Source: Bradyrhizobium sp. B124
GTDB taxonomy: Bacteria > Pseudomonadota > Alphaproteobacteria > Rhizobiales > Xanthobacteraceae
DNA length: 64,000 nucleotides
NCBI RefSeq assembly: GCF_038967635.1
Contig: NZ_CP152413.1
Span: forward strand, 3,534,001 to 3,598,000
Reading direction: 5' to 3'
The notes under the pieces were generated by a model. The model saw only the letters and a program-made list of their open reading frames with translations, did not search any database and had not been told where the DNA came from. Shown in pieces: positions 44,791 through 54,164 of the stretch (position 1 is the first letter of the stretch; the number at the start of each line of letters is the position of its first letter). Made by a program: the position numbers and the translations under genes.

Positions 44791-45797
44791 CTCCTCACAT
44801 GTCGGGATTTTGCGTACCTTCCTGGGGGCTAGATCAGCGCCGCCAGCGAGTATTTTAAGCAGGCGGCGTTGTTGTTCGCGGGGTGCGATAATCGCCACCG
44901 CGGTTCTGCTTCCTAATAAAATAACCCATGTGAATCTACGTGGTAATATTGCCACGTATACGCGGCGTCGTGACGAGAACTTCCGTTCTCGCTTGTCTCA
45001 TCTCCGGATTCGGTGTGCGATCAAGTTGACCAATCTCGACTGACGCGGGACTGGCCATGCGGCCTCAGCAATCGCCCCTCGGGCCTCCAAGGGTTGCTGG
45101 GGCCGCGTCGTGTGTTTCTAAGCTCCGAGCAAAGCCGCTCTAAATCGTACGCCGGATGCCGCCGAAACGGGCAATTGAATTGCAGGTAGTACAATGCGCG
45201 TCGCGTGCCATGCCCTGAAGCCGACGCGAAGATAAATCCGGCGGCGGCGGAAGATAGGGCGTGTCAAGCCGCCCTTCTTCGCTTCTCTGGCACCTGTCGC
45301 TCGACATGCGAAGGGCCGCTTCCGAAGAAGCGGCCCCGCCATGATTCGTGGACGATTACCAGCCGCGTGTGCCGAAGCTGAAGCCGATACCCGGCCCGCC
45401 GCCGTAGTAACCATGGCCGCGACGCCCGGCGCGGGCCAGTACTGTTCGTAACCGGCACGGCAACAGTTTCACACTCCGTTGGCCACGCGAACGTTGCCGG
45501 TTTTTCGATCTTAGGAACGACCCGATTCGTCCCAAGTTCACCGTTCGAAGCAAAAGCGCAGTGGCTGAGGTGGGCGCTGGCGATCAGTTCGCATGCATGT
45601 CGGTGGTGGCAGTATTCTCACTCGCGCTGATCGTGACGTCTGTTCGCAGAATCGAGAGCGGCAAAGAACCTCGCAATGCCGGCCGTGCAAAAGGTCCGCG
45701 CCCCCGCTAGCCGGGCAAGGCAAAAAGACGCCGCTTCTTTCACGCTGGCTGCCTTTGAACTGTTTGAGGGCAATGCGGTCGGCTGAGTTGTTGCATC
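44791..45797. other. Region without an intact gene
   Basis: On the minus strand, GHGYYGGGPGIGFSFGTRGW followed by a stop at 45356-45358 and a hairpin looks like the last codons of a small glycine-rich exported protein whose beginning is lost. Nothing else here is supported. Confidence 0.35.
45313..45336 (-). terminator. Perfect hairpin, probable terminator
   Basis: GGGCCGCTTC and GAAGCGGCCC form a 10-bp stem around CGAA. It lies 20 bases after the minus-strand stop at 45356. The T-run after it is weak. Confidence 0.5.
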
Positions 45798-46300
45798 AAC
45801 ACGCGCCAGGCAGTCGACGACTATCTAAGGGGTACTGGAAAACGGTCAGGTGAGTTTTTGTTCACCGGCCGTCGTGTCCACACCGCTGCATGACAACGCG
45901 CCAATATGCCGTGTCTGCATGGATCGGAAGCGCCGGGCTGGACCCGAAGCTGTTTGGGAGGCATTCACTGCGGCGAACAAAAGCGACCGACAAGGCCATT
46001 CCGCTGGGCCTTCTGATCAACGAGATCGTGACGAACTCCGCCAAGCATGCTTACCCGAACGGATCGGGCGAGATCCGCGTTTCGGGCGCACGGCACGCCA
46101 CCGGTTTGCGGGTGGAAGTATCAGATCAGGGTATCGGTCTGCCGAAGGATTTCGATATCGACCAACCTCGGGCGAGTCTTGGCTTCAAGGTGATCAAGAG
46201 CTTGATCGCCCAGCTGGAGGCACGCATTGCAGTGACGTCCAATTCGCCAAAAGGCGTCATGATCCAGCTTGACGTGCCCTTGGACGAGAACACGTCTTGA
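45798..46300 (+). pseudogene. Chimera of tyrosine recombinase fragment and histidine kinase ATPase domain
   Basis: From 45798 one frame reads INTRQAVDDYLRGTGKRSGEFLFTGRR. After a shift near 45887, MTTRQYAVSAWIGSAGLDPKLFGRHSLRRTKA follows, which is an integrase with the HxLRR catalytic motif. At about 45987 this frame passes without a stop into DKAIPLGLLINEIVTNSAKHAYPNGSGEIRVSG, VEVSDQGIGLP and SLGFKVIKSLIAQL. These are the N- and G-boxes of a HisKA_2/HWE-type histidine kinase. The 136-codon open frame (45890-46300) is thus a fusion of two unrelated gene pieces. It lacks the kinase phospho-histidine domain and the recombinase tyrosine. Confidence 0.75.
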
Positions 46301-46396
46301 GCCGCAGCGAACATCGAAGAGGAAGGCCTCCCCTCACAAGGGAACAAAGCAGCGTTCCGACCGGGGCAACCCCGAAATATCCCCCGGAAAACATCA

Positions 46397-46545
46397 TGTA
46401 CCGCCGTGGCTGCGCCGCTGATTGCCGACCAACCGGAAGCTCGGACAGCAACATTCAGAACGTTCGCATGGTCTGCAATGAAGAAGGTCGTTGCTGGCGC
46501 GAACGCGGCGAGCGGTGCGTCGTCATTCGCGACTCCTATGGCTAG
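46397..46545 (+). CDS. Small cysteine-containing hypothetical protein (possible)
   Basis: The frame MYRRGCAADCRPTGS ... NVRMVCNEEGRCWRERGERCVVIRDSYG is 49 residues with five cysteines. The NVRMVCNEEGRCWRERG part resembles endings of exported Bradyrhizobium proteins, so this may be a remnant rather than a complete gene. Confidence 0.3.
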
Positions 46546-46780
46546 GCCCTCGAGAGCGTTACATCGATCGTCCGGCCTTGAAGACCGCAGGGTATCGACT
46601 TCCGCGCTCCCAGGGTCAGCGGTGGCATCGGCACCGATCGCTCCTGAATCGAACGAAGCTATCAGCGGAAGGCCGTCGAGAATCCGCGGCCTTTTCTAAC
46701 TGCTCGACTTTTGAGAACCGCATCGGGCTGAACGGACCAAGGCGGCTGAAGCCGCTCTTTGCGTGGATCGTCGGACCGGC

Positions 46781-47188
46781 TTAGCCCTCGATGATATCGA
46801 CGAGCTCGTGGCGGACGAAGAATGACCGTGCACCAAGACGAAATCGCATCCGGACCTCCGGATAGATTTCCACGATGCGGTCAACACCGGATGATACGCT
46901 GGCCGGGACGGCCGTGCCGATCGGGACGTTGAAGTCCACGTTGGTGACTTCGACGATGAAGCCGGAGAAGGTCGAGGAAGTGAACTGGGCAGGCTTTTCG
47001 GCGGGAGGCGTTGCGGTTGCTGTGGTGGCGGCGTTGCCGGTCGTCTTGCTGACTACAGCTTTTCTCGGCGCACCACTTGCACCGCGATTCAGATATAGGT
47101 GGTATTCGAGGAACTTTAGAAGGATGCCCTTGTTGTGTCGGTGGTCCCCGAACGCAGCGGGATCGCCAACCGCCACATGCAGCAGCAT
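46781..47188 (-). CDS. Hypothetical protein (possible)
   Basis: From ATG 47188 the frame gives 135 residues. The second half (SGFIVEVTNVDFNVPIGTAVPASVSSGVDRIVEIYPEVRMRF, FFVRHELVDIIEG) looks like a beta-rich domain. It is divergent from, and only 3 bases from, the next gene's start, which is unusual, so the true start may be further in. Confidence 0.35.
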   Translation of the reverse strand: MLLHVAVGDPAAFGDHRHNKGILLKFLEYHLYLNRGASGAPRKAVVSKTTGNAATTATATPPAEKPAQFTSSTFSGFIVEVTNVDFNVPIGTAVPASVSSGVDRIVEIYPEVRMRFRLGARSFFVRHELVDIIEG

Positions 47189-47191
47189 CAC

Positions 47192-47437
47192 ATGAACAAC
47201 TTTCTTACGTCCCTGGCCGTATTCGGCCTTCTGGGAGCGGCAGTCATTGCCACGCCGGGCTTTGCTCCTCAGGTGGCGGCGGGCGAGACTTCCGTGTTGA
47301 CGAAATCCGACCGGCTGGAAATTTCGGCGGTTGCGCGAAATTGCTCGCAGCACGTTTGGCCCCGCTTCGACGCGCAGTGTCTGCGCAGCAATGAAGCGAT
47401 GGTTCCCAAAGTCTCGACAGTCACCGCCCGTCGCTAG
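47192..47437 (+). CDS. Small exported conserved protein
   Basis: This 81-residue protein has a signal peptide (MNNFLTSLAVFGLLGAAVIATPGFA) and a mature domain TKSDRLEISAVARNCSQHVWPRFDAQCLR with two cysteines likely to form a disulfide. I recognise this as a recurring Bradyrhizobium periplasmic protein type. Function unknown. Confidence 0.65.
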   Translation: MNNFLTSLAVFGLLGAAVIATPGFAPQVAAGETSVLTKSDRLEISAVARNCSQHVWPRFDAQCLRSNEAMVPKVSTVTARR

Positions 47438-47585
47438 GTGAAGCGGCATTTGCCGACGGGACGAACTGGAAGACCTTCATGAGGAGCTCGAATGGCCAAA
47501 ACGTCATTCGGATCGGCCCTGCCTGTAGTACAACGTCTCGTTACGCTAATGGACGCCATTCGAACCAACGATTGAGGTATCAAAA

Positions 47586-47888
47586 ATGAATATGTCGGGC
47601 GAAAGCCTCTTGATCATATTGTTCGTAGGTCTCGTCGCCGGCTGGTTGGCGGGTCAAATCGTACGAGGGACCGGATTTGGGATCATTGGTGATTTGATTA
47701 TCGGTATCCTAGGGGCCTTTGTCGGCAGTTGGTTGATGCCTCGGCTCGGCATCCATCTTGGCAACGGCATCATTAGCGCGATCATGAACGCTACCATCGG
47801 CGCGATATTGCTGCTCTTCGTCGTGCGGCTGGTCCGCGGTAGCGCTGGATGGGGCAGCAGATGGCGCGGTCGTCGATGGGGATGGTGA
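47586..47888 (+). CDS. GlsB/YeaQ/YmgE-family stress membrane protein
   Basis: This 100-residue protein has three hydrophobic segments with the family glycine motifs (GLVAGWLAGQIVRGTGFGIIGDLIIGILGAFVGSWL, ATIGAILLLFVV) and an Arg/Trp/Gly-rich C-terminus. Members are small inner-membrane proteins induced by general stress. The start is preceded by GAGGTATCAAAA. Confidence 0.9.
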   Translation: MNMSGESLLIILFVGLVAGWLAGQIVRGTGFGIIGDLIIGILGAFVGSWLMPRLGIHLGNGIISAIMNATIGAILLLFVVRLVRGSAGWGSRWRGRRWGW

Positions 47889-47952
47889 TACATCCCGGCG
47901 CGGCGGCAGCGGCACCATGCGGTGAGACGAAAGCAATGACGAGAACCGACTT

Positions 47953-48189
47953 TTGCGCCGGATCGCTGCCAGCATGAAGGATTTTTCGAATGCGTCGTTT
48001 CCGCCTGAAACGATCGCCATCATGAAAGCTGCCTTGGATACAGCGGTAGCTTCACTTCCCGATCCGGTCAGTTCTTCGCATGTCCAGGCGATAGCGGAGA
48101 CGATCCTTCGCACCGCCAAGGACGGCGAGCGAGATCCCGTCATACTGCAGAGAATGGCATTGATCGAGCTTGGTATCTCAGCACGTTGA
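47953..48189 (+). CDS. Small conserved hypothetical protein
   Basis: This 78-residue helical protein (SFPPETIAIMKAALDTAVASLPDP, VQAIAETILRTAKDGERDPVILQRMALIEL) is a recurring type in Bradyrhizobium. Function unknown. It could be co-transcribed with the stress membrane protein 64 bases upstream. Confidence 0.6.
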   Translation: MRRIAASMKDFSNASFPPETIAIMKAALDTAVASLPDPVSSSHVQAIAETILRTAKDGERDPVILQRMALIELGISAR

Positions 48190-48577
48190 TGCCCGCAGCA
48201 GCTCCGGCTTCAGCCCACTCATTTGTTGGCAGGCGGCAGCCGCAAGCCTCGGGCTCATCGAAGCACTCCTCCAGTCGAATTTAACTGTGTATTATAGTGC
48301 CGGCGGCGCGGCTACCGCTGGAGCGACGGCAGCGATGGCCGGCCTTGGTCCTGGTACATCGACGTCTGCGAGGCAGCACTCGATGCCGAACTCGCATTTC
48401 TCCGGTCAGGATAGTCGCGGACATCTCGCAACAGTGCCGTTAACCGAACTCTTTGCAGTCACCTTTCAGCAGCAAGAGCTGCCGTTCACAAATGGTACGC
48501 TAAGCTAGCAAGCTATCCGACTGCTAGTGGCACCGCCCTTGCCGCGCAGGAGTTAATCTGCAAATGGAGCTGAAACA
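48190..48577. other. Intergenic region
   Basis: Between two converging units. A frame of ~100 codons on the plus strand has no family features and I do not support it. Confidence 0.4.
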
Positions 48578-49828
48578 TCAGCCCACTTCTATCTGAACGC
48601 CCTTGCCGCCGTTGAGTAGACGTCTCAAATGGAAGCCCGTGAGGGGGTCATCGGCTTGCATTCCGACCAACGACGCGAAAGCCTGCACTGCCGAGATCTC
48701 GCCCGCCTCGAGTTTCGCGAAAGCCGCCGCATACTGCTCAGTGGCTGGTGCAGCGAACGCGCCCGGCAGTAGTGGCTCATGGGCGCGGAGGGGTTCACGC
48801 CGACCTCGCAGCAGGAGATCGCCGACCGGGCGGCCGCTAAAGCTATCAGCTGCGTTGGCGACCACAGCGCTGACGCAGATGCGCGTTCCCAATAGCTTGT
48901 TCGCACTCTCGAGCCGCGCGGCAATATTGATGGTGTCTCCGTAAGCGGTGTAGTCAAAAAAGCGGCTCCCGCCGAAATTTCCGACGAGCGCGGGCCCGGC
49001 GTGCGCGCCGATGCGGGTTGCGCCGAAGCTTACGCCCTTACTCTTCCATCGCCCGCGAAACTCCTGCGCCCAGCTGTCGAGGTCGAGGGCGCAGGCTACT
49101 GCGCGGGTGGCGTAATCGGGCTGATCACCGGGCGCATTGAATAACACCTGGATTGCGTCGCCGATCACCTTTGCCACAGTGCCCTCATGAGCAAATACGA
49201 CGTCGGTCATGCCGCCCACATATTCGTTAAGTAGCTCGCTCAAGACTTCCGGCGCGGCGGCTTCCACCAGTGAGGTAAAGCCGGTGATGTCGGTGAAGAT
49301 CGCGGCGACTTCCCGCCTGTGCACTTCCATGCCGCTTGCTCCGGCACTCGCCGCCAGGCGCTTGGCGATCTCGGGAGAGAAATAGCGGGCGAGCGAAGCA
49401 TGGGCGCGCTCTGCCTCAAGCTGCCGACGCCGCGCCTCGCGCAACATCTCGACATGCCGGACTGTCTTGGCGATGGTCGCTTCCAGGTCGACAAAATCGA
49501 TTGGCTTCGTCAGAAAGTCGAACGCTCCGCGATTCATTGCGGTGCGGATGTTGCTCATGTCGCCATATGCCGAAACGATGATGGTCGACTTCTTCACCTC
49601 GGCCTCCTGCAAGCTTTGCAGGAGCGACAATCCATCCATCCGTGGCATGTTGATGTCGGTTACCACCAGATCGATTTGCGGGTGCAGTTCGATCAGTTGG
49701 AGAGCTTCAATTCCATCACGAGCGAATAGAAAACTGACGGCCTCGTCGCGGATCTGCTTGCGGAATTTTTGCAAGACCAGTGTCTCGAGGTCTGGCTCAT
49801 CATCAACCACGAGGATGGTCGAGCTCAT
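48578..49828 (-). CDS. Response regulator with adenylate/guanylate cyclase output
   Basis: This 416-residue protein has a receiver domain at about 1-120 (VVDDEPD, phospho-acceptor Asp58 in VVTDINMPRMDG, KPID lysine). A short coiled linker follows, then a class III cyclase domain at about 170-350. The cyclase part keeps both metal-binding aspartates (IFTDITGFTSL and KVIGDAIQVLF) and AYGDTINIAARLE. It would make cAMP or cGMP when phosphorylated. Its start overlaps the stop of the upstream receiver gene by 4 bases. Confidence 0.92.
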   Translation of the reverse strand: MSSTILVVDDEPDLETLVLQKFRKQIRDEAVSFLFARDGIEALQLIELHPQIDLVVTDINMPRMDGLSLLQSLQEAEVKKSTIIVSAYGDMSNIRTAMNRGAFDFLTKPIDFVDLEATIAKTVRHVEMLREARRRQLEAERAHASLARYFSPEIAKRLAASAGASGMEVHRREVAAIFTDITGFTSLVEAAAPEVLSELLNEYVGGMTDVVFAHEGTVAKVIGDAIQVLFNAPGDQPDYATRAVACALDLDSWAQEFRGRWKSKGVSFGATRIGAHAGPALVGNFGGSRFFDYTAYGDTINIAARLESANKLLGTRICVSAVVANAADSFSGRPVGDLLLRGRREPLRAHEPLLPGAFAAPATEQYAAAFAKLEAGEISAVQAFASLVGMQADDPLTGFHLRRLLNGGKGVQIEVG

Positions 49829-50214
49829 GCCGCTTGCCCGAGTCGTGAATCGATTTCCAGGCGCACCAGAGCGAAGTCAATCGGCTTGGTTAGGAATCCT
49901 TGCGCGCCCTGTTCGATTGCTTTGCGTCTCGTTTCCGCATCTCCATAGGCCGTGATCATGACGACCGGTACGTCAGGTCTTCGCGCTCGCACCATCGGCA
50001 GCATTTCGAGTCCGCTCATGCCGGGCATGTTGATGTCAGACAGGATCAAGATCAGCGTGGCATCTCGAAGTTCTTCGGCGCGTTCCAGTGCCATTGGCGC
50101 GGACGTTGCGAATTCTATCTTGAATCGACCGGCACGGAGATCGCGCCGGAACTGCTGTCGAAACAGCGCCTCAATATCGGGCTCGTCGTCGACGACAAGG
50201 ACATAAACGCTCAA
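49825..50214 (-). CDS. Single-domain response regulator
   Basis: This 129-residue receiver has the acidic pair in VVDDEPD, phospho-acceptor Asp60 in LSDINMPGMSG, Thr in ITAYGD and Lys in TKPID. It has no output domain, so it may relay phosphate or act by protein contact. It overlaps both the kinase gene and the cyclase gene by 4 bases. Confidence 0.93.
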   Translation of the reverse strand: MSVYVLVVDDEPDIEALFRQQFRRDLRAGRFKIEFATSAPMALERAEELRDATLILILSDINMPGMSGLEMLPMVRARRPDVPVVMITAYGDAETRRKAIEQGAQGFLTKPIDFALVRLEIDSRLGQAA

Positions 50215-52802
50215 TTCCTGCCTCCAGCATGGTTTTGCGCTGCCAGTGCGCGTCGCAGCGTGATTATGAATTCGGTAAATACGCCCGGCTCAGTCTGGAC
50301 ATTGATTGTGCCGCCGTGCTGTTTCACGATGATATCGTGGCTCATCGATAGCCCCAGTCCCGTTCCCTCGCCCGGCGGCTTGGTCGTGAAGAATGGATTG
50401 AAGATCTTCTCCCTGACCTCCGGCGGAATACCGGCGCCGTTGTCGCGGATGTGGACTTCGACCCTGTCTCCCAAATTGTTAGTACTTGCCGTCAATGTTG
50501 GCTCAAAATCCTCACCTTCGACGTCTTTGCGCTTGCTCGCGGCGTAGAAGCCGTTGGAGATCAGGTTGAGGAAGACGCGGGTAATTTCCTGGGGATAGCA
50601 ATCGATCAGCCCGGCGTCTGGAGCCAGCTCGCGTTTAAGCGTGATATTGAATCTGGGCTTCTCCGCGCGCGCGCCATGATAGGCAAGATTGAGACTTTCC
50701 TCGACGATCGCGTTGATATCAGTCGGCTGACGCTCGCCTGAACCTTCCCGGGAATGCAGCAGCATGTTTTTGACGATGGAATCGGCGCGCTTGCCGTGCT
50801 GCACGACTTTATCGAGATTGCCCCTCAGCATTTGCGTGAGCTCGCCAACCTCTTCTCTGGTCCTGTCATCGAGAGCGGCTGAGTGCAGCAGCTGGTCGAG
50901 CTCGTCGATCAGCTCAGTCGAAAGTGCCGAGAAGTTGTTGACGAAGTTTAGCGGGTTTTTGATCTCATGAGCGATACCTGCGGTGAGCTGGCCGAGCGAA
51001 GCGAGCTTCTCGGTCTGGACCAGGCGGTCTTGCGCCGTGCGCAGATCATCGAGCGAGCGCGACAGTTCCCTCGTCCGCTTACGCAGTTCGTTCAGCAAGC
51101 GGGCATTCTCGATCGCAATGACGGCTTGGGCCGCGAAGTGCTGAAGCAGTGCGATCTGCTTCTCCGAGAACAGGCGCCTTTCCTGTCGGAAGATCATGAC
51201 ATTGCCGACGACGCGATTGTCCTTTCTCAACGGCACCGCGAGAAGGCTGCGCGCTCCGCCAAGATCAACCAGCGCGCGCCTATTCGGTTCGCCGCTGCGA
51301 TAAGCCGCGGACTCCAGGAGATCGGCGATTTCGACAAAGTCCTCACCTTCCAACAAGCGCGCCGGCGCCGTGTCCGGACCATAATGTAGCGGGTGGTTCC
51401 GCCGGTGTTCGTCATATGCCGGGGGTAAGCCCCGCGTGGCGGCGGTGTGAAAGGACACGCCATCGAATGTGTTCAGCACGCCAAAATCTGCGCCGCAGAG
51501 CTGCATTGCGTTATCGAGCATCGCGTCAAAGACGGGAATGAGATCGCCGGGCGAGCGGCTGATTACACTCAACACCTCCGCGGTCGCGGTCTGTTGCTGG
51601 AGAGTTTCTCTCAGTTCCGCCGTGCGCGCCTCGACCTTTTTCTCCAGGTCCGCATAGGATTCCTGAAGGCGAGCGGCCATGTCGTTGAACTGCTCCGCAA
51701 GGCCTTCGAGCTCGTCGCCAGTCCTGATCGAGATGCGCTGTGAGAAATCACCGGCACCGATCCGAGCTGCGCCGACCCCCAGGGCGTTGATTGGACCCAC
51801 CATCCGTCGCGCCAGGAAGATACCGGCGAGTACAGCGAGGGTCGATGCGGCCAACAGCAGGAGGGCAAGGCGTTTCAAGGCGGCATACAGCGAGGCATAG
51901 GCCTCCTCGACCGGAAGCTCCACGAACATGGTCCAGTGCAGCGGCGAAATCGGCACAGAAGCGGTGAGCACCTGCTGACCCTGTATATTAGGTTCACCTT
52001 GCAAATCTTCGCCCACGCCCCCGCCACTCAGTGCCGCCCGCACCTGTGGAAGATTGGACATGTCGGTGTTGCGCAGCACGAGGCTGATGTCCGGGTGCGC
52101 GATAAGACGCCCCTGCGGGCCGACGACATAGGCGTGGCCGTGCTCGCCGACTCTGATCTGGGAGACCACATCCCAAATAAGTTTCAGGTTGACTTCAGCG
52201 ACGCTTACGCCGGCGTCCTTGCGCGTGCCGGCGAGTGCCAGCGTCATGTAAGGTTCAGACTCGCGGCGGAAGTAAACCGGGCCGTAATAGACCTTGTGGG
52301 CCACCGCCTCGGTGAACTTTGGATCCTTAGAAAAATCGATCTCGCTTCCAATCACATCCATGGCAAGCCGCGAGACCCGCAACCGCTCCTTGCCGGTCGC
52401 GTCGAGCTGGGCGAGCTCGGTAATGGCGGGTACCTGGTGGAGCAACCGCAACGCATCGAAGCGGCGCTGTTCCATCGAGCTCGCCGACCACGGCAGCTGG
52501 GTCGTCCAGCCAATCTGGTTTTCAGTCTCCTTGATGAACTGGCTGATCTTCGCCGCCGCCGCTTCCGCCTGCTCGTGCTGAATGCGTATCAGCGATGCCT
52601 TGTGCTCGCTGTAATAGAAGAAGACCTCGAATATGCCGTTGGAGAGCAGGGCGATGCCGACGACCGCTACGAACAGCGCGACGTACTTGATGAAGAGGCG
52701 GCTGCGCACCCGCCCGGACGGCTGGATTGTTGACGCGCGCTCCTCCAGGGCGGCCGCAAGCCCACGGGCTTGAGACGCATCCGGGTGGAGGGAAACACTC
52801 AT
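50211..52802 (-). CDS. Membrane sensor histidine kinase (dCache-HAMP-GAF-HisKA-HATPase)
   Basis: This 863-residue kinase has a first membrane segment near 38-58 and a periplasmic double-Cache sensor to about 310. A second membrane segment (ALLLLAASTLAVLAGIFLA) and a HAMP domain (RRMVGPINALGVGAARIGAGDFSQRI) follow. A coiled coil, a GAF domain (GDLIPVFDAMLDNAMQLCGADFGVL) and the H-box AHEIKNPLNF come next. The ATPase N-box (NLISNGFYAA) and G-boxes (DNGAGIPP, GTGLGLS) complete it. It is the first gene of the operon and would phosphorylate the two receivers encoded downstream. Periplasmic small-molecule sensing is inferred from the Cache fold. Confidence 0.93.
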   Translation of the reverse strand: MSVSLHPDASQARGLAAALEERASTIQPSGRVRSRLFIKYVALFVAVVGIALLSNGIFEVFFYYSEHKASLIRIQHEQAEAAAAKISQFIKETENQIGWTTQLPWSASSMEQRRFDALRLLHQVPAITELAQLDATGKERLRVSRLAMDVIGSEIDFSKDPKFTEAVAHKVYYGPVYFRRESEPYMTLALAGTRKDAGVSVAEVNLKLIWDVVSQIRVGEHGHAYVVGPQGRLIAHPDISLVLRNTDMSNLPQVRAALSGGGVGEDLQGEPNIQGQQVLTASVPISPLHWTMFVELPVEEAYASLYAALKRLALLLLAASTLAVLAGIFLARRMVGPINALGVGAARIGAGDFSQRISIRTGDELEGLAEQFNDMAARLQESYADLEKKVEARTAELRETLQQQTATAEVLSVISRSPGDLIPVFDAMLDNAMQLCGADFGVLNTFDGVSFHTAATRGLPPAYDEHRRNHPLHYGPDTAPARLLEGEDFVEIADLLESAAYRSGEPNRRALVDLGGARSLLAVPLRKDNRVVGNVMIFRQERRLFSEKQIALLQHFAAQAVIAIENARLLNELRKRTRELSRSLDDLRTAQDRLVQTEKLASLGQLTAGIAHEIKNPLNFVNNFSALSTELIDELDQLLHSAALDDRTREEVGELTQMLRGNLDKVVQHGKRADSIVKNMLLHSREGSGERQPTDINAIVEESLNLAYHGARAEKPRFNITLKRELAPDAGLIDCYPQEITRVFLNLISNGFYAASKRKDVEGEDFEPTLTASTNNLGDRVEVHIRDNGAGIPPEVREKIFNPFFTTKPPGEGTGLGLSMSHDIIVKQHGGTINVQTEPGVFTEFIITLRRALAAQNHAGGRN

Positions 52803-53050
52803 GCACGGAGCCTATCAACAAACCGCCCGCCTGTCTCTTGCTGCAATGCGGGAGCGAGGCAGTAGTTCGGGGCCGGTCGGCGTTTTGTACGTCCTCCGTA
52901 CGGAGGCTGCGGGGATACTGGGATCTGGCCGTGCCTCCAGCACTCACAAGGTAACAGGCGGTTTGTCTCTGAGAGCTGGTCTTCCTGCGGTAACCACGCG
53001 CTTCAGCTCAGCGTCAGGACCGGACTTATGCAGCAGAGTGGAGCAGGCAC

Positions 53051-54031
53051 CTATTCGATGACATCGCCGGCGCGGGCCAGCAACGTCGGCGGAATAGCTA
53101 TGGCAAGCTCCTGCGCTGTCTTGAGGTTCACGGTCAGCTCAAATCGCACAGGCTGCTCCACGGGCAAGTCGGCCGGCCTTGCACCGTTTAGAATTTTTGC
53201 CACATACCCCGCTGAACGGCGATACATGTCCGCGAAATTCGGACCATAAGACAAGAGACCGCCCTCCCTGACATAGGCCACCGCCTCCCAGATCGACGGC
53301 AGACGATGACGTGTGGCAAGATCAATCAGTCGCGCGCGATGAAAATTGAAAAAAGGCGATGCGAAGACCGCCAGCCCATTGACGCCCCTGCGGACAGCTT
53401 CCGCGAACGCAGTCTCGAACTGCTCCACTCCTGCTTCAACGGGGTCGAATTCGACACCGAGCGCCTTGGCAGTTGCCGCAGCTTCCTCAAGCCCGCCCCC
53501 ACCCATGCTTGGGTCGCGCAACCCCATCACACGCGTGACCGACGGCGCCGCCTCCTTGAGGATTTCGATGCGTTTGCTTTCAAGATCGGTGTTCGACATC
53601 GATAGACCGGTGACATTGCCGGTCGGCCGCGCCAGTGATGTGACGACACCGTTGGCGATTGCATCGCCGACGATGGCAAAGACTATAGGAGCCTTGGTCC
53701 CAGCTCTGGTCAACGCGTGGACAGCCTGAGGACCAGCCGTCACGATGACGTCGTATCCGCCCTTATTGACTTCCTCGGCGAGTCGCACGAGGCGGGCGGG
53801 ATCGCCCTCGGCCCAGAGATAGTCGACGGCGATATTGCGGCCCTCGACCAATCCGTTCTCGCGCAGCCCCTGCTTGAACCCCTCAATCTGGCGGGGGTCG
53901 AGTACTGCAGCTCCTGTTGCTCCGAGATAGACGATCCGTGCCGTGCGGCCCACACTCTGCTGCGCGACGGCAACGGACGGAGGCGCCATCCCCAACGCAC
54001 CAATCAACGTGATGAATTCGCGTCGCCTCAT
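53051..54031 (-). CDS. ABC transporter substrate-binding protein (ABC_sub_bind family), paralogue 1
   Basis: This 326-residue protein begins MRRREFITLIGALGMAPPSVAVAQQ, a twin-arginine-like signal. Its body is of the TrpX/PF04392 type: GFKQGLRENGLVEGRNIAVDYLWAEG, APIVFAIVGDAIANGVVTSLARPTGNVTG, and the ending LAIAIPPTLLARAGDVIE. No permease or ATPase is adjacent. It is the last of four tandem paralogues. Confidence 0.9.
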   Translation of the reverse strand: MRRREFITLIGALGMAPPSVAVAQQSVGRTARIVYLGATGAAVLDPRQIEGFKQGLRENGLVEGRNIAVDYLWAEGDPARLVRLAEEVNKGGYDVIVTAGPQAVHALTRAGTKAPIVFAIVGDAIANGVVTSLARPTGNVTGLSMSNTDLESKRIEILKEAAPSVTRVMGLRDPSMGGGGLEEAAATAKALGVEFDPVEAGVEQFETAFAEAVRRGVNGLAVFASPFFNFHRARLIDLATRHRLPSIWEAVAYVREGGLLSYGPNFADMYRRSAGYVAKILNGARPADLPVEQPVRFELTVNLKTAQELAIAIPPTLLARAGDVIE

Positions 54032-54164
54032 TCGATCGCTCCGTCAACGCCATCGTTGGCCGGTCCACATCGTCACAATCAGCGCTTGTCGGCCACCCGA
54101 CTAAACGATCTTCGCGGTCCGCTTATGGCCCACAATCAGACTAGTGCCACGCAACATGAGCGCC

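Noticed and set aside
48170..48508. 112-codon frame after the small conserved gene
   Set aside because: Overlaps the preceding gene, low-complexity Ala/Ser content, no ribosome-binding site.
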